From contig JAKSCC010000313.1 of assembly GCA_022360815.1 (NCBI GenBank), forward strand, positions 1 through 37,013: a DNA stretch of 37,013 nucleotides, given 5' to 3'. The DNA comes from Desulfobacterales bacterium (GTDB taxonomy: Bacteria > Desulfobacterota > Desulfobacteria > Desulfobacterales > Desulfolunaceae). The notes under the pieces were generated by a model. It saw nothing but the letters and a program-made list of their open reading frames with translations, ran no database searches and had not been told where the DNA came from. This document shows positions 24,707 through 34,600 of the stretch, piece after piece; the first letter of the stretch is position 1; each line of letters starts with the position of its first letter. The position numbers and the translations under genes are program-made.

Positions 24707-25132
24707 ATGGATTACATCAAAATACGATCTGGCGAGGCGATGGATGCTCCAGAGAAGGGAGATCCTCGGTCGTTTGAGGAGATGTATCAATCGGTGAGCC
24801 CCATGTTCTGCGTGGCAAAGTCGGTCTGGAGTCCCCTTGTGGATATATCAGAGACACAGACCCACATCCTCATTCAGGCCACACTGGCCGGGGTGGAGGA
24901 GGATGAGGTGCAGGTGGGGGTGAGCTTAAACGCTGTTTGGATCAGAGGGCACCGGCGAGAACTGAAAAGCGATGCAAATCGCACCTACCTTCAGGCCGAG
25001 ATCCGCTTTGGTAACTTTGAGCGGAAGATTCACCTTCCCTGCCATGTTGAATCCGACAGCATGGAAGCCTGTTTTGAAAATGGCATTTTAACCCTGACCC
25101 TTTCCAAAATTTCTGCACCCGACTCATCGTAA
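24707..25132 (+). CDS. Small heat-shock protein, Hsp20/alpha-crystallin family
   Basis: A 141-residue chaperone. The alpha-crystallin domain covers about residues 40-135: PLVDISETQTHILIQATLAGVEEDEVQVGV is the usual start, and the domain ends with the FENGILTLTLSK motif, where ILTLTL carries the I-x-I/V-like contact strand. Such proteins hold unfolding proteins for later refolding. AGGAA lies upstream of the ATG. Possible promoter elements TTGAGG (24621-24626) and TATGCG (24644-24649) are 17 bases apart, but I see no clear heat-shock sigma-32 or CIRCE site. Lon protease follows 108 bases later, giving a protein-quality-control pair. Confidence 0.93.
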   Translation: MDYIKIRSGEAMDAPEKGDPRSFEEMYQSVSPMFCVAKSVWSPLVDISETQTHILIQATLAGVEEDEVQVGVSLNAVWIRGHRRELKSDANRTYLQAEIRFGNFERKIHLPCHVESDSMEACFENGILTLTLSKISAPDSS

Positions 25133-25179
25133 CTCCGAGAGGTTCCAGTTGCCGCTTTGAATGGTGGCAAATCCTTTGT

Positions 25180-25221
25180 GATGGCACGTGCCATCGCCGC
25201 ACCTGCGTTCTTTTTGAACGC
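25180..25221. repeat. Palindrome and hairpin in the hsp20-lon spacer
   Basis: GATGGCACGTGCCATC (25180-25195) is a perfect 16-bp palindrome, and GCGTTC-ttttt-GAACGC (25205-25221) is a hairpin just ahead of the lon binding site. No T-run follows, so they are not clear terminators. They could be an operator or an RNA element that tunes lon relative to hsp20. Confidence 0.5.
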
Positions 25222-25240
25222 GTTAAACCTGGAGGCCATA

Positions 25241-27700
25241 ATGAGTGTTCAAGAATTCTCACCCGGTAGCCTTGCCCCCGAGGAGATCCCCGATCAACTT
25301 CCCATTCTGCCTGTTTACGATGTCTCTCTTTTTCCCAAAATGGTGCTCCCCTTGCAGGCAGCGGAAGGGGCGGCCTCCATGCTGGTGGACGAGGCGATGC
25401 GGGGGTGCCGTATCATCGGGCTGCTTCTCTCGCGAAAGGCCTCACCGCAGGGGAGGCATACTCCCGAGGAGCTGCATACCGTGGGGACGGTGGCGATGAT
25501 ACTCAAGATGTCCAAGAATCAAGATGGCAACATTCAGATGATGGTCCAGGGGATGGAGCGTTTTCGCGTGGAGGGATTCACCCAGAGCGAACCCTATCTG
25601 AAGGCCCAGATAAAGGTGGTGGCGGATGAACCGGCCGATGAGAAAGAGTCTGGGGTTATGGCGGCCAATCTTCTCTCTCAATATCAGAAGGTGGTAAAAC
25701 TCACGCCCTCGTTGCCCCAAGAGTTGGGCGAAATGGCCCAGTCCATTCCAGATCCCGGCACCCTGTCGGATATGGTGACCTCTACGATCAATACCGGTCT
25801 GGAAGAGAAACAGGCGGTTTTGGAGCTTTGGGATGTTGCCGAACGTTTGAAGAAGGTTACCCAACTGGTGAATTACCAGCTGGAGATTTTGGAGATTGGC
25901 ACCAAAATCCAGAGCCAGGTGAAGGAGGACATGAACAATCGCCAGAAGGAGTACTATCTCAGGCAGCAGATCAAGGCGATGCAGGAAGAGCTGGGTGAGG
26001 AGGGTGAAAATGCCGCCGAGGTGGCGGAGTACCGTGCACTGATTGAGACCAGCGGCATGGGAGAGGAGGCGCGTCGGGAGGCCGAGCGGGAACTCTCCCG
26101 TCTGGCCCGCATGCACCCGTCCTCATCGGAGTACACCGTGGCCACCACCTATCTGGACTGGATTACCTCTCTGCCGTGGCAGAGTGAAACCCAGGACAAT
26201 CTGGATATCAAACAGGCCAAAAAGGTTTTGGATGACGACCACTTTGGGCTGGATAAGGCCAAAAAGCGGATTATCGAGTTTTTGGCCGTACGAAAACTGA
26301 CCCAAACATCCAAGGGGTCTATTCTCTGTCTGGCCGGACCACCGGGAACAGGAAAAACATCTTTGGGCCGCTCGGTGGCCCGGGCCATGGGGCGGGAATT
26401 TATTCGCATTGCGGTGGGGGGGGTGCGGGACGAAGCAGAGATCAGAGGGCATCGTAGAACCTATGTGGGAGCCCTTCCCGGGCGCATTATACAGGGGCTT
26501 CGGCGGGTGGGGTCCAAAAATCCGGTGGTGGTGCTCGACGAGGTGGACAAAATAGGAAACTCCTTTCAGGGAGACCCTTCATCGGCTCTTCTGGAGGTTC
26601 TGGATCCCGAGCAGAATCATACCTTTACTGATCACTATCTTGATGTGCCTTTCGATTTGTCCCGAGTGATGTTTATCACCACGGCCAATGTGCTACACAC
26701 CATTCCTCCTGCTTTGCTTGATCGGCTGGAGGTGCTGGATTTGGCTGGCTATATAGACGACGAAAAAGTGAAAATCGCCAACCGGTATTTGATACCCAAA
26801 CAGCGCAAGGCCCACGGACTGACCGCTTCCACTTTTTCTATGACCAAAGGGGCGGTGAAAAAGGTGATATCGGGTTACACCCGTGAAGCCGGTCTGAGAA
26901 ATTTGGAGCGTGAGATCGCCAGTATCTGTCGAGGAGCCGCCACCATGGTGGCCCAAGAGGAAGCCAAATCCGTAGCGATCAATGTGAAAAATGTTTCTCA
27001 ATTTCTTGGGCCAGAAAAGTTCAACTGGGATGTCAGCTCGCGCATCAGCTCACCCGGTGTGGTCATGGGGTTGGCATGGACCCCTGCCGGCGGTGAAATT
27101 CTCTACATTGAGGTGACCGCCATGAAGGGGAACAAGGGGCTCAACCTCACGGGACAGATGGGAAGCGTGATGAAAGAGTCGGTGAGTACGGCCCTCTCCT
27201 TTGTGCGAAGCAACTGCAGGGGGTTTGGCATTGACGATGAGATTTTCAAAGGCATCGATCTTCATGTCCATGTGCCTGCGGGTGCCATTCCCAAAGATGG
27301 CCCATCAGCCGGGGTCGCCATGATGACCGGGCTGGTCTCCCTTCTTACCAATCGGATGGTGCAGAAGAACCTGGCCATGACGGGTGAGATTACCCTTCGA
27401 GGCAAAGTGCTTCCCGTGGGAGGGGTCAAAGAGAAGATTTTGGCCGCCCACCGGGTGGGCGTTCGAACCGTGATCATCCCTCAGCAAAACGAAAAAGATC
27501 TTGAGGATATTCCCAAAAAGGTTCTCAATGTTTTGACCATCCATTCGGTTTCGGAGATGGTGGATGTGTTGAACCTCGCCTTGGAGCGGCGAGAATCCCA
27601 TGAGCGGCGCAACGATGAAGTCAAAGTGAGGAGAGAGAGGCGTCATCGAACCCTGGATCGAAGGCGACCGGCCGCGGCCTCTTCGTTTAATTCTGAGTAG
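25241..27700 (+). CDS. lon: ATP-dependent protease Lon
   Basis: An 819-residue LonA protease that degrades damaged and regulatory proteins in the cytoplasm. The N-terminal substrate domain (about 25-230) starts with [20 protein letters not shown] coiled-coil region rich in Glu follows to about 310. The AAA+ domain has Walker [10 protein letters not shown] at residue 366 and Walker [12 protein letters not shown] near 428. The protease domain has the Ser689-Lys732 dyad in [10 protein letters not shown] and GGVKEK. The tail (last 35 residues) is unusually rich in Arg and Glu. The start at 25241 has GGAGG five bases upstream; the frame is open for 28 more codons without a good site. It follows hsp20 in the same direction. 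Confidence 0.96.
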   Translation: MSVQEFSPGSLAPEEIPDQLPILPVYDVSLFPKMVLPLQAAEGAASMLVDEAMRGCRIIGLLLSRKASPQGRHTPEELHTVGTVAMILKMSKNQDGNIQMMVQGMERFRVEGFTQSEPYLKAQIKVVADEPADEKESGVMAANLLSQYQKVVKLTPSLPQELGEMAQSIPDPGTLSDMVTSTINTGLEEKQAVLELWDVAERLKKVTQLVNYQLEILEIGTKIQSQVKEDMNNRQKEYYLRQQIKAMQEELGEEGENAAEVAEYRALIETSGMGEEARREAERELSRLARMHPSSSEYTVATTYLDWITSLPWQSETQDNLDIKQAKKVLDDDHFGLDKAKKRIIEFLAVRKLTQTSKGSILCLAGPPGTGKTSLGRSVARAMGREFIRIAVGGVRDEAEIRGHRRTYVGALPGRIIQGLRRVGSKNPVVVLDEVDKIGNSFQGDPSSALLEVLDPEQNHTFTDHYLDVPFDLSRVMFITTANVLHTIPPALLDRLEVLDLAGYIDDEKVKIANRYLIPKQRKAHGLTASTFSMTKGAVKKVISGYTREAGLRNLEREIASICRGAATMVAQEEAKSVAINVKNVSQFLGPEKFNWDVSSRISSPGVVMGLAWTPAGGEILYIEVTAMKGNKGLNLTGQMGSVMKESVSTALSFVRSNCRGFGIDDEIFKGIDLHVHVPAGAIPKDGPSAGVAMMTGLVSLLTNRMVQKNLAMTGEITLRGKVLPVGGVKEKILAAHRVGVRTVIIPQQNEKDLEDIPKKVLNVLTIHSVSEMVDVLNLALERRESHERRNDEVKVRRERRHRTLDRRRPAAASSFNSE

Positions 27701-27779
27701 CCTCTCGCCACGATGGCGTTACCCGTCGGGGTCATGAAAATGATTGCATCCCTAAGCTCTTCCCGTTAGGTTCATGGCC

Positions 27780-29162
27780 ATGAAGACTTTCTCATTTAAA
27801 CGCGTTGTCTCCGGTCTGAAGTCCTCTCCGGCGCGGATTCTCCTGTTCTCCTTTATGGCAATGATTGTTCTTGGGGCGCTTCTCTTGATGCTTCCTGCCA
27901 TGGCCACTCAGGAGGCCCTCTCTTTCACAGATGCTCTTTTCACAGCCACCTCTGCAGGGTGTGTGACCGGTCTTTCTGTCTTTGAGGTCTCCAGTACCCT
28001 TTCTGCCCTTGGCCAGGGGCTTTTGCTCATGTTGATTCAACTTGGGGGGCTGGGCATCATGACCCTTTCCACCCTCTTTATATTGGGTGCCAGAGGGCGG
28101 GCCGGGTTTGCCGAAACCCTGATCATTCAGGATACCTTTACCCACAGCGGCAGGCGAAGACCTGGCGAAATTCTAAGGGATGTGCTTTATGTAACCGTTT
28201 TTGTCGAAGGGGTGGGGGCTGCTCTTCTTTTTGGGCGGTTTTTACTCCTGAAAATGCCTGCAGGAAAAGCGTTGTGGCTGGCGGTTTTTCATAGCATCAG
28301 CGCATTTTGCAATGCAGGTTTTTCCCTTTTTTCAGGGAGCCTGACCCCTTTCAGGGGGGACCTTTTGGTCAATGCCGTGGTCTCTACCCTGATCATTTTT
28401 GGGGGGCTCGGGTTTCTGGTGATTGTCGAGATGAAGGGGGAAAGCCCTTTTAAAAAGAGGCGTTGGCATCGTATGAGCCTTCACAGTCGGCTGGTGCTGG
28501 CCACCACGCTGTTTCTTTTGTTGGCAGGCTTTGGAGCCACCCTTGCCCTGGAGTGGGGCAATACCCTTTCTAAAATGCCTCTTTGGGAGAAATGTTTGGC
28601 CGCTTTTTTTCAGTCAGTCACTTTAAGGACCGCAGGCTTTAACACCCTCGATATTGGAGGGTTGGCCAACGGAACCCTTTTTCTCTCCATGGTTTTTATG
28701 TTTATCGGTGCCTCTCCGGGCTCTTGTGGCGGTGGCATAAAGACCACAACCATTGCCACCCTTTTTTTGATGGCACGAAGCCGGCTCAAAGGTGAGCGTC
28801 ACGTTTCCGCCTTCTCTCGAACTCTCCCGGCTCGAAGTGTGGAAAAGGCAACCAATCTCACCATGATGGCCTTTACCTTGGTGGCTCTTGCCACATTGAT
28901 TCTTCTTTCCAGTGAACTGGGGGATTTGGCCCATACCCAGAGTCGGGGCCGCTTTATTGAGCTTCTTTTTGAAAGCGTCAGTGCGTTTGGTACCGTGGGA
29001 CTCTCCATGGGGGTGACCCCTACCCTTACCCCTTTGGGGAAATGGGTGATCATTTCGTTGATGTTTGTGGGCCGCTTGGGGCCCATGGCCATTGCCGTGG
29101 CGGTAAGCCGTGAAACAACCTCCCGCCATCGCTGGGCCGAAGAAGAGATTATGATCGGCTAA
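27780..29162 (+). CDS. Potassium uptake channel subunit KtrB/TrkH
   Basis: A 460-residue membrane protein of the TrkH/KtrB superfamily, which forms the K+-conducting (often Na+-coupled) pore. Four pore-loop repeats with the selectivity-filter glycine are visible: SAGCVTGLSV, SAFCNAGFSL, TLRTAGFNTL and SAFGTVGLSMG. The region SPGSCGGGIKTTT is the intramembrane gating loop of this family. Length and lack of long extra N-terminal helices favour KtrB. The ATG at 27780 sits nine bases from TTAGG; another ATG at 27774 would add two residues. The KtrA partner follows after 176 bases, and the two should work as one uptake system. Confidence 0.93.
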   Translation: MKTFSFKRVVSGLKSSPARILLFSFMAMIVLGALLLMLPAMATQEALSFTDALFTATSAGCVTGLSVFEVSSTLSALGQGLLLMLIQLGGLGIMTLSTLFILGARGRAGFAETLIIQDTFTHSGRRRPGEILRDVLYVTVFVEGVGAALLFGRFLLLKMPAGKALWLAVFHSISAFCNAGFSLFSGSLTPFRGDLLVNAVVSTLIIFGGLGFLVIVEMKGESPFKKRRWHRMSLHSRLVLATTLFLLLAGFGATLALEWGNTLSKMPLWEKCLAAFFQSVTLRTAGFNTLDIGGLANGTLFLSMVFMFIGASPGSCGGGIKTTTIATLFLMARSRLKGERHVSAFSRTLPARSVEKATNLTMMAFTLVALATLILLSSELGDLAHTQSRGRFIELLFESVSAFGTVGLSMGVTPTLTPLGKWVIISLMFVGRLGPMAIAVAVSRETTSRHRWAEEEIMIG

Positions 29163-29338
29163 GGTAAATGCGAGGAAAAAGTCTCAATTCGAGATGGTGA
29201 GAGTGGGTATTCCCCGTTTTGGCAATGTGATGGGGATGGTGACAAGTTTGGGCAAGCCCATTTTTTATCTTGGCGGGCTAGGCCCGCAAGCGAATGTGAC
29301 TCCCTGAAGGGATGGAACCTTTGCAAACCCGGAGGTAT

Positions 29339-29995
29339 ATGAAACAGTTTGCAGTGATTGGAATCGGAAGTTTTGGCTGGTATTTGGCTTCTCATCTGTA
29401 TGAAAAGGGGCATGAGGTATTGGCCATTGATGTGGATGACTCTTTGGTGGATAAGGTTAAGAACCGGGTCACCCGGTCGGTTGTGGCGGATACCACCGAC
29501 CTGGAGGCTATCTCCGGTTTGGGCCTCTCGGAGATGGATCAAGTGGTGGTGTGCATCGGTTCCATTTTGAGTAACTCCATCCTTACCGTATTGAATCTTC
29601 AGGAGCTGGGGGTGACCTCGCTTATGGCCAAATCCATTAGCGAGCCCCATACTCGAATTCTGCATAAATTGGGCGTCTCTGAAGTCTTTTTTCCAGAGAA
29701 AGACCTGGCCGTCTCCATGGCTGAAAAGCTTCATACCCCAGATATGCTGGACTACCTCCCCTTTATTGATGGCTATGGTATTGTGCAGCTGGCTGTGCCC
29801 AGCTCTTTTACAGGCAGAAGTTTGAAAGATCTGAATCTGATCAATCGCTACGGGGTTCAGGTGGTGGCTATTAAAGAGTTTGTACCCGAAAAGATGCACA
29901 TGATTCCCACGGCAGACTTTATCCTTAAAGAGAGCGACATGATGGTTCTTCTTGGACCAGACAAGAGCATCGAAAAGATTCGAAAGGCCTCCTGA
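29339..29995 (+). CDS. Potassium uptake regulator KtrA/TrkA (RCK domain protein)
   Basis: A 218-residue cytoplasmic regulator that binds the KtrB pore and gates it in response to nucleotides. The Rossmann RCK_N domain (about 1-120) starts with FAVIGIGSFGWYLASHLYEKGHEVLAIDVD, with the GxGxxG loop and the acidic residue ending strand 2. The RCK_C domain (about 135-215) has the usual ITGRSL-like FTGRSLKDLNL and closes with MVLLGPDKSIEKI. GGAGG lies just upstream of the ATG. The 176-base spacer from KtrB carries two small hairpins (29249-29260 followed by T6, and GCGGGC/GCCCGC at 29273-29287), which could attenuate transcription; I see no known riboswitch. Confidence 0.93.
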   Translation: MKQFAVIGIGSFGWYLASHLYEKGHEVLAIDVDDSLVDKVKNRVTRSVVADTTDLEAISGLGLSEMDQVVVCIGSILSNSILTVLNLQELGVTSLMAKSISEPHTRILHKLGVSEVFFPEKDLAVSMAEKLHTPDMLDYLPFIDGYGIVQLAVPSSFTGRSLKDLNLINRYGVQVVAIKEFVPEKMHMIPTADFILKESDMMVLLGPDKSIEKIRKAS

Positions 29996-30086
29996 TGGAG
30001 GGTATGTTTTATTGTTTCAAGTGGATATGGTAGTATGGAGCAGGTCGATCTGCTTTGTGACAACCTTTTGAGATAAGGAGGCGCAC

Positions 30087-30422
30087 ATGAAAGAGGTGGC
30101 TCGCATAGGTCCCCTGGAGGTGGTGGAGAAGCTGGCCGGCAAAAAGGCTTTTCTTGTGTGTGCCTACCTTGAAGATGAGGCGTTCAAGCAAGTGCATCTT
30201 CCCGGTGCCATCTCCATGATTCAGTTTCAAGAGCGCCTTCCCATGTTGCCCTGGGAGAGTGAGATCATCTTCTACTGCACCTGAAAAAATGAGAAGAGCT
30301 CCGCAGGTCTTGCGGCAAGACTCATTGAGGCGGGTTTTCGGCAGACCAAAGTGCTTGAAGGCGGTGTCAAAGCGTGGCAAAGGGCCGGTCTTCCCATTAT
30401 TCCCCACCCGAGATCCCGGTGA
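30087..30422 (+). CDS. Selenocysteine-containing rhodanese-like protein (in-frame TGA at 30282-30284)
   Basis: A 111-residue single-domain rhodanese whose frame is interrupted by one TGA, codon 66, and continues perfectly to a second TGA. Before the codon the protein reads HLPGAISM and then IIFYCT. After it come KNEKSSAGLAARLIEAGF and VLEGGVKAWQRAGLP, the standard rhodanese ending. The active loop is thus C64-T-U66-x-NE-x-SSA. From memory, many homologues have C-x-C-P-NE-x-SSA here, so selenocysteine stands in for the second cysteine. A two-part SECIS hairpin lies directly after the TGA. Rhodanese domains handle persulfide or, with selenium, selenide-like transfer or redox chemistry; the exact role is open. 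AAGGAGG precedes the ATG by five bases. An ordinary gene call would end at 65 residues. The 3' end overlaps the convergent cupin gene by 26 bases. Confidence 0.9.
30288..30326 (+). promoter_or_regulatory. Bacterial SECIS element of the rhodanese selenoprotein
   Basis: It starts three bases after the TGA. Lower stem AATGAG (30288-30293) pairs with CTCATT (30321-30326). After an internal loop, upper stem CCGCA (30301-30305) pairs with TGCGG (30311-30315). The apical loop is GGTCT, the same GGUCU loop with its bulged-U and GU pair as in the E. coli fdhF SECIS. The loop begins 22 bases past the codon, close to the fdhF spacing. SelB would bind it. Confidence 0.88.
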
Positions 30423-30867
30423 CCAAAGGTTTGGATTCAGGGGCCACAGCGATAAGTTTTTGGGCCTCATGGGATCCAGGCTCCATCAATGTGAAATCAT
30501 CAAATTCAAATCCAGGACCCACCGAACACCCCACCAGAACACGTCCAAAAAGAGAGATTGCCGCCTGCCAAATGCCTGCGGGTACCACATGGCAAAAGCG
30601 ATTTTTGTCAGCAGAGAGAATCGTACGTTGCGGTTGGGTGTTGCTTTCATCCCATGTATAGATGATCAGCCCTTCGCCTTGGTAGAGGTTCCATACCTCG
30701 TCAGAAACCACCTTGTGAAAGCGACTCATTTCGCCTTCATTGAGGGAAAAGTAGATGTGGGTGAGTGCCGAACGCTCCCCACGCTCTGTTTTGACCTTTT
30801 CACAGGATCGGAATACCTCTTTGAAACGCCCCCCTTCCGGGTGCTCCATCAAGTTATCAGGTTTCAT
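30397..30867 (-). CDS. DUF985 (Cupin_5) family protein
   Basis: A 156-residue cupin of the DUF985 group. The start LMEHPEGGRFKEVFRS is the family's usual entry, followed by IYFSLNEGEMSRFHKVVSDEVWNLYQGEGLIIY, which is the first cupin motif with its His and Glu residues. The stretch HVVPAGIWQAA and the VGCSVGPGFEFDDFTL end complete the barrel. The function of the family is unknown; some members are epimerase-like by fold. The start at 30867 was chosen over 30891 because AGGAG lies six bases upstream of it. Its 3' end overlaps the extended rhodanese reading frame on the other strand by 26 bases. Confidence 0.88.
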   Translation of the reverse strand: MKPDNLMEHPEGGRFKEVFRSCEKVKTERGERSALTHIYFSLNEGEMSRFHKVVSDEVWNLYQGEGLIIYTWDESNTQPQRTILSADKNRFCHVVPAGIWQAAISLFGRVLVGCSVGPGFEFDDFTLMEPGSHEAQKLIAVAPESKPLVTGISGGE

Positions 30868-31652
30868 TTTTTCTCCTATGGGTTGCGTCATATGTGGGTG
30901 TTTGGCCTGTGGCGCGGATACACTCGATTAACGTCTCGTAAAAAGAGCGTTTTCCTTCGTTTTTCTGTGGCCATTCCATGGTAAAGACTCCGTGCCTCAA
31001 ACGGATAGAGTTCTGTCATTTTATCGGAACCCACCTTAACAGGCTGCCGGGTTGTATCGCCATGACTTTTGATGAGAGCGCTTATCTATTTTGATGTCCC
31101 AAGTACTACCCTTGCTGCCTTTTTAACTATTGAAGCCTTCCTAAGAAGGCATCTCAATATGTGTTGTAGTAATTTAGGGGTGTTTTTCGCAAGGTGGGCT
31201 GGTTTTGTATTTAACATATTGATTCATAATGACTATTGTGCCTGTTGTGCTTGTAGCCTTGTCAAGATAATGTTGATTTACAGATGATAATCTGTTGACA
31301 AATCAGATTGCCTAATACTAAAAAAAATAAAATTTATAAATTTTTTTTAGAGTCAAAAGAGCATGCTCAATTCAAGTATGTGCCAACAAGGGGGACAGGT
31401 AAAATATCCGTTTTTTAGGGGGATGCATCTTTATAGAAAGCTATTCTGTTTTCTCGGACACCTATTAAAAATAGATATGTAGAGCCATCACATGCCGTGT
31501 GTTGATGGTATCGTAAACAGCCAGGCGACCTCTTGGGTCCTGTTGCGTTTTGTGCGTTATTTTTGATTTTGTGCAAGATGTTGTAGGGGTTGGCGCGTGA
31601 ATCACCAAAAATTAAAAATCGTCGCCATTGATTTGGCGGAGGTGGTGAAGTG
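30868..31652. other. 785-base AT-rich non-coding region upstream of the FG-GAP gene
   Basis: No convincing gene is seen: an open frame at 31069-31287 is cysteine-rich, low in family-like features and has no binding site. From about 31200 to 31380 the DNA is much more AT-rich than its surroundings. It contains TTGACA (31295-31300) inside an inverted repeat AATCTG/CAGATT, then TACTAA (31316-31321), a weak promoter candidate. The perfect palindrome AAAATTTATAAATTTT lies at 31329-31344. Confidence 0.5.
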
Positions 31653-34600
31653 ATGAAGCGAGAACGGTTTCAACTTATACTTGTCTGCACGCTGGTGCTG
31701 TCAAGTCTATTGCTCTTAAAAGAAGAGGCCTTTGCAACGAGTGTATCGAGGCTGCCTATAAAGGCAACCATTTTAGGTGGAAGCGCCTCCGGCGGGGATT
31801 GGGCCGGAGCATCAAAAGTCTACACCCCAGACCTTAACGGAGATGGTCGACCGGACATCGTGCGTCTAAACCCGGTGCAGGGGGATGATGCCATCAAGAT
31901 TTTTTTAAACAATGGGCACTCTTTGTTTGTAGACGACTACAAAGATGTGATCCAAAGTTCAGGCTATTCTCATCCTGGTAGCGGGCTGAATGCCAATCGC
32001 AATACAGGCAAGTCTCACAAAGACTTTTTTCGGGCCGATCATGCTGGAATGTTGCTCCGCAACTTCTTACCGGTTTCCAAAGCCCTTTGGCAATACGACG
32101 GCCGTCAAGTGGATCTCCATTTCTTGGATGCAGATGGGGATGAGGGCATGGACATGATCCGTCAAGAGGTGGGCATGTGGGGCGATTATGAAGGCACCAC
32201 TGCAGGACTTCAATCCTGTCTTATAGACAACGGAAGCTCGGTTTACTTTGGGGCCTCCCAGGAACTTGGGGATGAGTTTAACGGAAGAAAGGGGACCCGC
32301 CTTTTTATCGGAGATTTTAACGGCGACGGCTACGACGATGTTTTGCGGGCCGAATCGGGAAACTGGGCCGATGACTATATTACCAATGTTTCTCTCCATC
32401 ATGGCGGTGAGACGGCCGGGATCCGGAACTGCATGAGCCTTTCGGATTCGAGCATCGCACCTCGGCTCAAAGGCATTCGGTCCAATGCCACCGCACCTCA
32501 TTTTGGTATGGCCAGTGGCAGTGAGGGGGTGGCTGAAGACCTTCACAACCTTTTTCACTTGGATAAATCGGACGTCTTTGTGGGGGATTTCAACGGGGAT
32601 GGCTGTGACGATATCCTGCGATTTGACCAAGGGGACTCTCTAAATAACGAGTATTCTGACCATCCCCAAGCCGATATCTGGTTCGGACGAGAGGCAGCGA
32701 TTGCAGAAAGCCAGCCGTTTTACCGAAAAGAGGTCCGCCATGATGTGGATGGCGACCGTGAGCTGGGATCAAGCGATGGGTATCTCCATACCGAACTCTC
32801 TTCAGGGGGACAGGATGGATTGATTCTTGGCGATTTTAACGGCGATGGTGCCACCGATATCCTGAGAGTCCACGAAAATGACATCACCCTGATGACGAGT
32901 GTGGCCATTACACCGACAGAGACAGACGTCGAGCATAGAGAAGTGGCGCTGTTCAGCAAGGCCACCCAGAGTGATGTTCTTGATTTTAATTTTGCTGGCA
33001 AAATGATTCGAGTGGGGGACTTTAACAACGACGGTCGGGACGATCTTGTCGTCTGGAATCGCAAACCGTATTATCTTCTTTCAGGCATCCCCTCCTCTCA
33101 GAATGACGAAGAGCAGCTCGATGTACAGTTTTTGGGCATCGCTATGGAGAAGTACATTGATGTGGCGACGGCAACTCGTCCTGATAAGGACGAGGCGTTT
33201 ACCGGCCACACCTCCCTCGACTCTGACGCCGCTTTTCTTCAGGTGGCCGACTTCACAGGAGATGGTTATGACGATCTTTTGGTGGTCCTAAGCGGGGCTG
33301 CCAATGCAATGATTCTGGCTACCCCTCCTTATGATGCTCTGGCCACCCGCACCCTTGCCCATGACGGGACCGTGACCGAGATGCATGGCACCACCTATCG
33401 AGGGTACCCCATCATCGTTTTTAACGACAACGGGACATTGAAGTACAGCACCAAGAACGCCTACGGATGGCAGTCGGCAAAACCGGTGCCCCTCTACAAT
33501 AAAGCAAACGATCCCAGAAATTCAGGAGACCTTCCCCCCAACTCACCTTCTGCTCGGTTTCTTGAGAGATCAACCTTTATCGCGGCCACGGGCAATCCCC
33601 TCTCTTCAACGGTTGATTATTATGCCAAGCCCTTTTGCGAGGGAGGCTATGGTGGCGAGTCCTTTGATCTGGTTTCCGATGAGAACCATATCTACCTCTT
33701 CCGCGTTAAAGGCGAGAAGATTCTTTTGGATCGTTTCGATTATGAGCCTTCGGCAAACAGCCTCCACCGACTCCCCGAGGCCCGCTACAAACTGAGTCAG
33801 AAACGATACAGTGGTTCGGGTGGCAACGATGTGATCGCCATGGTTGATCGCAGCGGAAACGATTTTTTCGAACCGGCTTTTGAGGTTCCCTTTGTCCTTC
33901 AGGCCAACGCGCCACGCAAGGTGACAGCCGCCATTATGCCCGCCGAAACCTCGGGGCATCGCCGTTTTATCATTGCAGCAGACAGTGAGGTGACCCGCAC
34001 CCTAAAGATCGCTTCGGTGCGTATGGGCACCGATCAGCCTTTTGATGTGTCGGATTTAACCGATACCACCGGCTCGGGAGCCAACCTTATCTCAGGTCTT
34101 GATATCGAGCTTCTTGATGAGAACAACGCAGCTGCCATCACGCGGTATCAGATAAAGGGCATCGACAGCATGGTTTTTGCCCCGACTCGCTCTGGAAAAC
34201 CGACGGGACTTCAGTTTGTGATGGCGATGACCATGGAGCACCCCACAACAAAGGCCCGGACCATTCGAACCTTTCACCGTCCGCTGGGGGCAAGGGGCAG
34301 GCTCAAGCCCGATTCGGGACTGAATGCCTTACACTACTACGGCTATCCAGGAGCAGCGTTTGGTTTGGATACGGGGCTTTCTACCCCCATGTCGACGGCC
34401 AATACAGATCAGAGTGAACCCCGTTTGGTCTTTGGAAGTGATGGTTTGATCCATCTCTACTGGCGAACGGGAAAGGCAAAAGATAGTCATTACAGGCAGG
34501 ATATTCTCTTTGAAGCGATTTTTGACCCCGAATATCCAGAGCGACCTTTTGGTAAGGAGAGCTACTACCTTACCGATGAAACGGCCATCAAAGAGGTGAC

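Noticed and set aside
29163-29338. Possible c-di-AMP (ydaO-type) riboswitch between KtrB and KtrA
   Set aside because: Such switches control potassium genes in other bacteria, but the conserved core of that class is not visible here; only two small hairpins are.
31069-31287. 72-codon plus-strand frame in the long non-coding region
   Set aside because: No ribosome binding site, no recognisable family, AT-rich surroundings; likely chance.
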